In this document: positions 44,641 through 51,491 of the stretch, one piece after another
How positions within the stretch are numbered: position 1 is the first letter of the stretch
Layout of the letters: the number at the start of each line of letters is the position of its first letter
NCBI RefSeq assembly: GCF_900105495.1
Contig: NZ_FNTF01000002.1
Span: forward strand, 1,897,501-1,961,500
Direction of reading: 5' to 3'
Length of the DNA stretch: 64,000 bases
Source: Pseudomonas frederiksbergensis
GTDB lineage: Bacteria; Pseudomonadota; Gammaproteobacteria; Pseudomonadales; Pseudomonadaceae
Notes under the pieces: model-generated
Seen by the model: only the letters and a program-made list of their open reading frames with translations
Databases searched by the model: none
What the model was told of the DNA's origin: nothing
Made by a program: the position numbers and the translations under genes

Positions 44641-44884
44641 TAAATCCAGGTAAGCCCTGGGCCGCACGCCATTCCTTCACTGTCCGTGTCACGCCCTCGG
44701 CGGAATTATCCTGCCCGGGTTCCGGATAGAACATTAGGTCAGTGCCATCTGGGTGGCCGGTAAGCTTTCTGAACTGCGCCAGCAACTCGCCAAGTTCTTC
44801 GTCTGAGCCCACTTTGTTGATGGCACGAATCTTTTGAATGAAGCTAATAAACTCTGCCTCGGTGTAATCGGAAATGTTTGGCAT
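44630..44884 (-). CDS. Colicin/pyocin DNase immunity protein (Im9-like)
   Basis: The 84-residue acidic protein resembles the immunity proteins of E-type colicins and pyocins S1/S2. The specificity helix region begins ISDYTEAEFISFIQKI and the conserved helix-III loop is HPDGTDLMFYPEPGQDNS, the counterpart of HPSGSDLIYYP in Im9. The end is VKEWRAAQGLPGFKEK. It would bind and block the DNase domain of the adjacent bacteriocin in the cytoplasm. It begins 7 bp after the bacteriocin stop and is on the same strand, so translation is coupled. Unlike the killer gene, it is intact. Confidence 0.93.
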   Translation of the reverse strand: MPNISDYTEAEFISFIQKIRAINKVGSDEELGELLAQFRKLTGHPDGTDLMFYPEPGQDNSAEGVTRTVKEWRAAQGLPGFKEK

Positions 44885-44891
44885 GGTGTGC

Positions 44892-46217
44892 CTACTTCGT
44901 CCTGTGCTGGTTGATATGGTTCTTAGGGGTGTTCACTCTTAAGTTATCAACGTCGTAGACTGCGCCACCATCGGCAATTCGTTCGACGTGGTGTATCTCG
45001 AAAGTACCCCGGTTTCCAACAGCCTCTTTCTCACGAACAGCGGGGGCATTACCTGAAATTAAACGGTCTTGAGCGTCTTCATTAAACTGGCTGAAAAGCG
45101 CCGGGTCATTCCTTACGGCTGTCCAGAATGCAGTTCTGAATTGGTTGAAGTTTTTAAATTCACGCCCTCGCAGTGCATCTGCAATTCGTGTCGGGATTGG
45201 TGCACCTAATCCAGCGTTCGCCCCAGCAAGCCAAATCCCTGCCACATCCTCACCCACCCCCGTAACGCCACCCGGCTCATACCGGGCGTTGAGCACGATG
45301 TAAATCGGCTCAAGCCCGGCATCCGCAGGAAACCAGACGATCGCATCCTGATACTCGGGCGGATGCTCCGGGTTTACCAGGATCTTGTCGGCCTGTTCGG
45401 TGGGCGGGTACACCCAGATCGTCGGCAGCGGCGGGGCGCCCTCCAGGGCAGGGATCTTCGGGGCGTCGTCAGGATCTGCCGCGGGCGTCCAGATCAGGCC
45501 AATGCCGTTGCCGAGGTCGGCGACGAACTTTTCACCTTCCTGTTTGGCCTTGATGACCGTGACGAATTCCCAGTCCTTCTTCCCTCCAGTGTAGAAACCG
45601 TAAGCGCTGACGGAACCGTCGGGCAACGTCTTCACGTTCACACGGACGCGAGTTCGTCCCTTCTCCAACAGCGCGTATTGCTCGTTTTTGTAGAAAGCAC
45701 TGTCGGGCGAAAGGGTGTTCGGCATCAGTAGCGCCACGGTTCCTGTCGCGGCACCCGCCGTCACCGCCGAACCAGTCAAGGCAAGGGCGAGCGAACCGCC
45801 AAGACGTTGCGCCAAGATGTTGCCCGTTGCTGAGCTGGCTGCCCATTTGAGCGGTGCACCTTCGGCGGTAATCGCTGCGCCGGTGCCAAGCACGGCCCAC
45901 AACCCGTAGTCAGCCAGTTTCTCGACGGGGACAAACCCGGCGGGGTTGTCGTGATTGATGACGCCGTCGGGGAGGTTGCAGCTTTTGGCGAATACGCAGC
46001 CTCGTGTGGCGAACTGTTTGCTCTGTTCGACTTCTTTGAAGATGCGATCTTCATAAGCCTGTTGCCGGGCGAGCATGTCGTCGTAAGTCTTTTACCTCGC
46101 CTCACGCTCGGCTAACTCAGCCGGGGTCATGTCTCGCAGGTAACGGTATCCAATGCCCGAGCCGCCGCCACCAGTGCTGTGTTCCCAGACTTGCGGGATG
46201 TCCTTGTCGCGTGCCAT
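44892..46217 (-). pseudogene. S-type pyocin/colicin-like DNase bacteriocin, interrupted by an in-frame stop
   Basis: The frame starts at the ATG at 46217 after an AAGGA site, begins MARDKDIPQVWEHSTGGGGS and meets TAA at codon 42 (46092-46094). It then continues open for 399 codons from KTYDDM. An S-type pyocin translocation-like domain (RTRVRVNVKTLPDG to IWVYPPTEQADKIL and PIYIVLNARYEPGG) lies at about 180-325. A C-terminal HNH DNase resembles colicin E9: LGAPIPTRIADALRGREFKNF, FWTAVRNDP, then FEIHHVERIADGG, YDVDNLRVNTPKNHINQHRTK with the metal/catalytic histidines. No long N-terminal receptor domain is present. Restart at the ATG at 46076 is possible but has no good ribosome site. The stop could also be a sequencing error. 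Confidence 0.82.
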
Positions 46218-46285
46218 AGGCGTCCTTTTTCGCGTGTGTCCGGAGCAGCCTCGAACTTATCCAGGGCGCTCGGGTATTGGCGTTA

Positions 46286-46299
46286 GGACGTTTCCTAAA
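46286..46299. promoter_or_regulatory. Palindrome in the bacteriocin promoter region
   Basis: TAGGACGTTTCCTA (TAGGA-N4-TCCTA) lies about 70 bp upstream of the bacteriocin start. A second half-site-like taggaaa follows on the same minus strand about 20 bp further upstream. The position suits an operator. I see neither a LexA box nor a clear PrtN-type P-box here. The regulator is unknown. Confidence 0.35.
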
Positions 46300-46403
46300 A
46301 GCGGCGCTGAAATTTCCTATTTCTTGGTGTTGCAGGGGTTTTGGTGGCGAGTCAGCATGACCGCGTTATCCTTCATCGCGGGCAAGCCATGCTCCCACAG
46401 GGT

Positions 46404-46530
46404 TTAACATTCAACGAAAGTAGTGACTGTTGCACCGCTTTCGCGAGCAAGCCCGCTCCCACAAGGGATTTGTGGTGTTGGCTGATTTCTATGTCATGCC
46501 TGAGTCATCCAGCCATGCTTTAGTTTTCCT
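46404..46530. repeat. Right copy of the direct repeat, containing REP elements and the phoD promoter region
   Basis: It is the same orientation partner of 44501-44640. It includes a REP element tcgcgagcaagcccgctccc (46441-46460) and ends just before phoD. This copy keeps the two TGTCAT-like half-sites. Another REP element lies just before it at 46376-46400 (tcgcgggcaagccatgctcc). Confidence 0.75.
46492..46508 (+). promoter_or_regulatory. Candidate PhoB box upstream of phoD
   Basis: TGTCAT (46492-46497) and AGTCAT (46503-46508) are spaced 11 bp apart, the Pho-box period (CTGTCAT-N4-CTGTCAT). The distance to the phosphatase ATG is about 40 bp. The second half is one base off. Confidence 0.6.
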
Positions 46531-46547
46531 TTTTCAGGGAGAGCACC

Positions 46548-48089
46548 ATGAGCGAATTCGACCTTGGCCGCCGGCGTGTCATGCAAGCCGTGGGGGCCGG
46601 GCTGTTGTTGCCGGGCCTGGCGCCGGCCGTCATTGCCTCGGTCAAGGATCGGCCGCAACTCACCGATGGCGTGCAGTCCGGCGACGTGCTGGGTGACCGG
46701 GCGATGATCTGGAGCCGCTGCGATCGCCCTGCGCGCATGGTGGTGGAATGGGACACCCGCAGCCTGTTCAGCAATCCCCGTCGTTTTGTCTCGCCGTTGG
46801 CCGTGTCCGATACCGATTTCACGGCCCGTGTCGAACTCACCGGCCTGCCCGCGGGCCAGGCGATTTTCTACCGCGTGCACTTCGAAGACGCCCAGAGCGG
46901 CGTCGCCAGCGAACCGTGGTTCGGCCATCTGCGCAGCGTGCCGCAAACCCGTCGCGACCTCCGTTTCGTCTGGAGCGGCGACACCGCCGGCCAGGGCTTC
47001 GGCATTAACCCGGACATCGGCGGCATGCGCATCTACGAAGCCATGCGTTTGCGCCTGCCAGACTTCTTTATCCACAGCGGCGACACCATCTACGCCGACG
47101 GTCCGATACCTGCGCAGCTCACCACAGAGAGCGGCCGCGTGTGGCGCAACATCACCTCTGAAGCCAAGAGCAAAGTCGCCGAAACCCTCGACGATTATCG
47201 CGGCAATTACCGCTACAACCTGATGGACGAAAACATCCGCCGCTTCAATGCCGAGGTTCCGCAGATCTGGCAGTGGGACGACCATGAAGTGGTCAACAAC
47301 TGGTCGCCGGGCAAGCAACTGGATGAGCGCTACAAGAGTAAAGATATCCACAGCCTGGTCGGTCGCGCGCGTCAGGCCTGGCTCGAATATGCACCGATGC
47401 GGTTGCAGAGCGCCGATGGCGGTGGGCGGATTTATCGCAAGCTCGGTTACGGTCCGTTGCTCGATGTGTTCGTGCTCGACATGCGCAGTTATCGCGGGGC
47501 CAATGACGACAATCTGGGCGCCGCCAAACCGTTCCTGGGTCGTGAACAACTGGACTGGCTCAAACGTGAGTTGAAGGCCTCCAAGGCCCAGTGGAAAGTC
47601 ATCGCTGCTGATATGCCGATTGGCCTCGGCGTACCGGACGGTGAAGTCAGCCCTGGCGTGACGCGTTGGGAAGCCGTGGCCAATGGCGAGCCGGGACCGG
47701 CCCAGGGGCGTGAAATGGAAATCGCCGAATTGCTCGGTTTTCTGAGGGCGCAGCAGGTGCGCAATTTTGTCTGGCTGACGGCGGATGTGCATTACTGCGC
47801 CGCGCACCATTACCACCCGGATCGAGCGGCATTTCAGGATTTCGAACCGTTCTGGGAGTTTGTCGCCGGGCCTTTGAATGCGGGGAGTTTCGGGCCTGAT
47901 TCGCTGGATAAGACCTTTGGTCCGCAGGTGGTGTTCGAGAAAGCACCTCCGGCACAGAACACCTCGCCGTTTGCCGGGTTTCAGTTTTTTGGTGAGGTGA
48001 ATATTGATGGGCAGACGGGGGAGATGAGTGTGGTGTTGCGGGATCTGGATGGGGTTGGGGTGTTTGAGCAGAAAGTGCAACCGGTGTAG
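46548..48089 (+). CDS. phoD: PhoD-family alkaline phosphatase/phosphodiesterase, Tat-exported
   Basis: This periplasmic or secreted enzyme releases phosphate from organic esters. The 513-residue protein has a twin-arginine signal (FDLGRRRVMQAVGAGLLLPGLAPAVIA). A PhoD N-terminal fibronectin-like domain (QSGDVLGDRAMIWSRCDRPARMVVEW) and the metallophosphatase core follow: FVWSGDTAGQGFG, FFIHSGDTIYADG, IWQWDDHEVVNNW and VWLTADVHYCAAHHY. Metal ligands are the Asp/His in those blocks. The Pho-box candidate upstream agrees with phosphate-starvation control. The exact substrate is not evident. Confidence 0.93.
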   Translation: MSEFDLGRRRVMQAVGAGLLLPGLAPAVIASVKDRPQLTDGVQSGDVLGDRAMIWSRCDRPARMVVEWDTRSLFSNPRRFVSPLAVSDTDFTARVELTGLPAGQAIFYRVHFEDAQSGVASEPWFGHLRSVPQTRRDLRFVWSGDTAGQGFGINPDIGGMRIYEAMRLRLPDFFIHSGDTIYADGPIPAQLTTESGRVWRNITSEAKSKVAETLDDYRGNYRYNLMDENIRRFNAEVPQIWQWDDHEVVNNWSPGKQLDERYKSKDIHSLVGRARQAWLEYAPMRLQSADGGGRIYRKLGYGPLLDVFVLDMRSYRGANDDNLGAAKPFLGREQLDWLKRELKASKAQWKVIAADMPIGLGVPDGEVSPGVTRWEAVANGEPGPAQGREMEIAELLGFLRAQQVRNFVWLTADVHYCAAHHYHPDRAAFQDFEPFWEFVAGPLNAGSFGPDSLDKTFGPQVVFEKAPPAQNTSPFAGFQFFGEVNIDGQTGEMSVVLRDLDGVGVFEQKVQPV

Positions 48090-48156
48090 GGGGAGGTATT
48101 GTTCCATCGGTTTCTTTAGTTTAAATCCCCCGTCATATAGCTAATCAGTATAGTTG

Positions 48157-48180
48157 CCTGTCATTTTTTACAGGTGTTTT
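48157..48180 (+). terminator. Weak terminator after phoD
   Basis: Stem cctgt / acagg with an 8-nt loop, followed by TGTTTTTT, about 70 bp after the phoD stop. Confidence 0.45.
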
Positions 48181-48229
48181 TTGGTGGGTTTTATATAGGC
48201 TGAACCCAAAATCAACCGGGTAACAGCCG

Positions 48230-48646
48230 ATGAAACTTATTCGTGCACAACAAAGATCAATATGGACGGCCGTTGTATCGCTGGTCCTCTGTACGCTTTT
48301 TCTTACGGCCTGCAAAGATGCCAATGAAACCAACGCTGGTTTGTGTAATGGGAATTGGGGTATGGTCGGGGCTTATTATTGCGATATTATCCCTATAGGA
48401 CGAGCGGAAGTGCTTTGTGTTTTTGTGGGGAAGGATAATGATCGTAATGGCGCATATCAAAGTGGCACTAGCGATCAATGTGTCGTTGATGGCCCGGAAC
48501 AGATGGCGCCCATTGATTGCAACGAGATGTGCCGTCTGAACAACAATTGTTCGAAAGTTCAATGCCTAAGTGCTGAAAAGATCGAAGAGCTCAATAAGCG
48601 GCTAAGTAAACGATCAACAGGCAGCGATCTATTAAAGTCACCTTGA
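48230..48646 (+). CDS. Small cysteine-rich lipoprotein of unknown function
   Basis: The 138-residue product starts with a basic region and hydrophobic segment ending in the lipobox LFLTAC (Cys28), so it is probably a lipoprotein. The mature part has eight further cysteines, four of them in DCNEMCRLNNNCSKVQC, which suggests disulfides outside the cytoplasm. The C-terminus is Lys/Ser-rich. Base composition is visibly more AT-rich than the flanking genes, which hints at transfer. I do not recognise the family. The ATG at 48230 has only a weak ribosome site (aacagccg). It is convergent with the reductase gene. Confidence 0.7.
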   Translation: MKLIRAQQRSIWTAVVSLVLCTLFLTACKDANETNAGLCNGNWGMVGAYYCDIIPIGRAEVLCVFVGKDNDRNGAYQSGTSDQCVVDGPEQMAPIDCNEMCRLNNNCSKVQCLSAEKIEELNKRLSKRSTGSDLLKSP

Positions 48647-48668
48647 GTTTTTATTTGAGCAGGCTTCT

Positions 48669-48703
48669 ATCCTGACGCCATGTTGTTAACGTGACGTCAG
48701 GAT
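48669..48703. terminator. Hairpin between the lipoprotein gene and the reductase gene
   Basis: ATCCTGACG / CGTCAGGAT, then CATGTT / AACGTG with a 3-nt loop and a single mismatched pair in between. It sits between convergent stops. No T-run, so termination efficiency is uncertain. Confidence 0.55.
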
Positions 48704-48725
48704 GTTCATCGAATGCTTTGTGAAT

Positions 48726-51254
48726 TCAGTATACGTCCCGCCGATAACGGCCCTGCTCGATCAACCGGTCGACCTCTGCAATTCCGAGTATTTCGTTGAG
48801 TACGTGATCCACGCCTGAAGCCATCCCTTGCAGGCTGCCGCAGATGTAGATGACCGCACCCTCGGCCAGCCATTTTTTCAACTCGCCCGCCGACTCGCGC
48901 AGTCGATCCTGCACGTAGATCTTCTCGGCCTGATCCCGCGAGAACGCCAGGTCCAGCCGCTCCAGATCCCCCGAAATCAACCACTCCTCAAGCTCATCGC
49001 GACACAGGTAGTCATGCTCGCGATTGCGTTCGCCGAACAACAGCCAATGACGTTGCTGGCCATCGGCGATCCGCGCCTTGAGCAAACTGCGCAGCCCGGC
49101 CAGGCCGGTGCCATTGCCCAGCAGGATCATCGGCACCGGTTCGACCGGCAGGTGGAAACCGCTGTTGCGCCGCACACGCAAACTGATGGTGCCGCCCACC
49201 GGGGCGTGTTCGGTCAGCCAGCCGGAGCCGACGCCCACGCTGCCGTCGGGGTGCAGTTCCTGGCGCACGATCAGTTCGAGGATGCCATCGGCGGCGATCG
49301 AGGCGATGGAATATTCGCGCATGGCCAGGGGCACCAGCGCATCCACCAGCGCCTGGGCATGCAGGCCGACCAGGTGAGCTCTGTTTTCCGGCAGTTGTCG
49401 ACTGGCGAGGGCTTGTTCCAGCGATTGCGACAGGCCATCGAGCGCAACCATCGCCCGACCGTCAATGCCGAGGCCATCGAGGAAATGTTCGATCGCCCAC
49501 GGACAATTGCGCGGCAACACTTCCACCAGGTCACCGGCCAGCCAGCTGCTGGTGGTGGGGGCGGTGAGACCGAGCAGGTAAACGCCCGAACCGCTGCTGT
49601 CAGGGTTGAGCAAATCACGGCGGGTCAGGGTCCAGTTGTCATAGCTTGGCGCTTGCCAGGTGTCCACGGGCGCCTGCCCGGTCAGCAAGCCCAGTTGCTG
49701 CTGCCAGTGACGCAAGGCGTAAGGGTCGCCGCTGTCGACCTCCACCGGCGCGAACAGGGTCTTGCCGCCGTGCTCGCCCAGCCAGGTGTGCAAGCGTCGG
49801 GCGAAACCGCAGAAGTGCTGATACTGCCGATCACCGAGGCCGAGCACGGCGTAGTTCAGGCTTTCCAGACTCAACGTCCGCCCCAGCACTTTGCGCTCAA
49901 ACCCTCGGGCGCTGTCCGGCGCTTCGCCGTCGCCGAAGGTGCTGACGACGAACAACGCATTGCTGGAATCACGCAAGTCTTGCTCGCTGACGTCCGCCAG
50001 CGGCTGCACCTTCACCGGCAGGCCCGCAGCCTGCAATTGCCCGGCGGTCTGCCATGCCAGTTGCTCGGCAAAGCCGCTCTGGCTGGCGAAGCCGATCAGC
50101 CATGCCGGCGTGTCGCTACCCGGTTGCGCGAGGCCGTTGCGGGCATCCTTGATCTGCTTTTTCTTGCGCCGGCGATCGAGGTACAACAACCAGCCCGTGA
50201 TGAAAAACAGCGGCATCGTCAGCGAGCTGAACGTCAGGATGATCCGCCCGATGATTCCGAAATAGCTGCCGACGTGCAGCGCGTAAATGCTGGTCAGCAG
50301 TTGCGCCTTGAGGCTCTTGTCACTGTAGCGATCATGCCGCGCGACGATACCGGTCGCCGGGTCCATCGTGATCTGGTTCAGCGCGCGGTCGTGGGGCGAG
50401 CTGTTCAACAGATAGAACACGGTGGCGGGTTTTCCGGCCACGGGCGGCATGCGGATGTTGTAGGCGCTCAGTGCCGGACCGGCAGCGCTGTAGATGCTGC
50501 TCCACATCGCGGCGTAATCGGCGGTGGGCGCCGGGCCGCTTGGCGCAGGACCGCGACCGCTGCGGGCGCGCTCGTTCTGCGGCGAGTCGGAAAGCAGTCG
50601 GGTCAGGCCCTTGTTGTACCACTCATAGGACCAGGACAAACCGGTGAGCGCGGCCAGGAGGTAAAACACCAGGCACCAGGTACCGGCCACCGAGTGCAGA
50701 TCCCAGTTGAAGCTGCGGCCTTTTTTCTTCCAGTCGAGGGTCAGCCAGGCACGCCAGCTTTTCCACTGACGCGGCCAGCGCAGGTACAGACCGGACAGGC
50801 AGAAGAACACGAGAATCAGCGTGCATGCGCCGGTGATTTGCCGACCGGTATCGCCCATGGCGAGGAAGCGGTGCAGTTGCAGCATCAGGCCGAAGAAATC
50901 CTGGCCAGTGGCATCGCCCATGAACTCGGCGGTGTACGGGTCGAAGTAGCGCATCTGCCCACGTCGTTCGCCCGGTGGCGGGGTAAAGATCACGCGCGCG
51001 GCGTTGCCGCTGTCGGTCTCGACCCAGAGCATCGAGACTTTCTTGCCCGAGGCGCCTTCGATTTTTTCCACCAGTTCGGCGGGCGGCAGGACGCCAGCGA
51101 CCTGCTTTTCGACCTGCAACACAGAAGGGTTCAGCGCGCGCAGGATTTCATCCTGAAACGATACCGTCGCCCCGGTGATGCCCATCAGGGCCAGGACCAG
51201 TCCGGCGCTGATGCCGAAAAACCAGTGCAACTGGAACAGGGTTTTCTTCAACAC
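48726..51254 (-). CDS. PepSY membrane protein fused to a flavodoxin/FAD/NAD(P)H reductase, siderophore-linked
   Basis: The 842-residue protein has an N-terminal PepSY-type membrane unit: span at about 9-32, [36 protein letters not shown], and further spans to about 365. A cytoplasmic sulfite-reductase-like flavoprotein module follows. Its flavodoxin domain has [11 protein letters not shown] and [11 protein letters not shown]. The FAD site is REYSIAS, the pyridine-nucleotide site [15 protein letters not shown] and the terminal motif RYRRDVY. I infer an electron route from NADPH across the membrane to reduce ferric siderophores. It lies downstream of piuA, in the place of the P. aeruginosa oxidoreductase gene sometimes called piuB. 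The start is GTG at 51254 or TTG at 51251. Confidence 0.9.
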   Translation of the reverse strand: MLKKTLFQLHWFFGISAGLVLALMGITGATVSFQDEILRALNPSVLQVEKQVAGVLPPAELVEKIEGASGKKVSMLWVETDSGNAARVIFTPPPGERRGQMRYFDPYTAEFMGDATGQDFFGLMLQLHRFLAMGDTGRQITGACTLILVFFCLSGLYLRWPRQWKSWRAWLTLDWKKKGRSFNWDLHSVAGTWCLVFYLLAALTGLSWSYEWYNKGLTRLLSDSPQNERARSGRGPAPSGPAPTADYAAMWSSIYSAAGPALSAYNIRMPPVAGKPATVFYLLNSSPHDRALNQITMDPATGIVARHDRYSDKSLKAQLLTSIYALHVGSYFGIIGRIILTFSSLTMPLFFITGWLLYLDRRRKKKQIKDARNGLAQPGSDTPAWLIGFASQSGFAEQLAWQTAGQLQAAGLPVKVQPLADVSEQDLRDSSNALFVVSTFGDGEAPDSARGFERKVLGRTLSLESLNYAVLGLGDRQYQHFCGFARRLHTWLGEHGGKTLFAPVEVDSGDPYALRHWQQQLGLLTGQAPVDTWQAPSYDNWTLTRRDLLNPDSSGSGVYLLGLTAPTTSSWLAGDLVEVLPRNCPWAIEHFLDGLGIDGRAMVALDGLSQSLEQALASRQLPENRAHLVGLHAQALVDALVPLAMREYSIASIAADGILELIVRQELHPDGSVGVGSGWLTEHAPVGGTISLRVRRNSGFHLPVEPVPMILLGNGTGLAGLRSLLKARIADGQQRHWLLFGERNREHDYLCRDELEEWLISGDLERLDLAFSRDQAEKIYVQDRLRESAGELKKWLAEGAVIYICGSLQGMASGVDHVLNEILGIAEVDRLIEQGRYRRDVY

Positions 51255-51340
51255 GTCACTCGCCTTGTTCGTTCGAAAATATGATCACGGCGCGCATTAT
51301 GCCGTGGGTTGTCGAGAAAGATTCTTTCTTGCGCACAAAA

Positions 51341-51365
51341 GCCCCGTTCACCTGGATGAACGGGG
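51341..51365 (-). terminator. Terminator of the piuA transcript
   Basis: Stem gccccgttca / tgaacggggc with a 5-nt loop. On the minus strand it is followed by TTTT (51337-51340), about 125 bp after the piuA stop and before the reductase gene. The reductase may therefore have its own promoter. Confidence 0.7.
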
Positions 51366-51398
51366 CCTTCCCTGATTTCAGCTTCCATCCGCACGCAT

Positions 51399-51489
51399 GT
51401 AGGAGCACAGCTTGCTCGCGATGACGGTGTGTCAGCCAACATCAATGTTGAATGTGCCGGCGTCATCGCGAGCAGGCTCGCTCCCACAG
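51399..51489. repeat. Inverted REP pair after piuA (gcttgctcgcgatgacg type)
   Basis: gtaggagcacagcttgctcg, continuing cgatgacg (51399-51426), is mirrored by cgtcatcgcgagcaggctcg, continuing ctcccacag (51461-51489). An AT-rich palindrome (caacatcaatgttg) lies in between. Confidence 0.85.
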
Positions 51490-51491
51490 GA

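Noticed and set aside
46123..46217. A frameshift, rather than a nonsense codon, as cause of the bacteriocin interruption
   Set aside because: Codon-by-codon reading from 46217 to 46074 stays in one frame with family-like residues on both sides of the TAA.
48828..51284. Plus-strand frame of 818 codons opposite the PepSY/flavoreductase gene
   Set aside because: The minus strand has clear flavodoxin, FAD and NAD motifs; the plus-strand translation is Arg/Gln-rich without domains.
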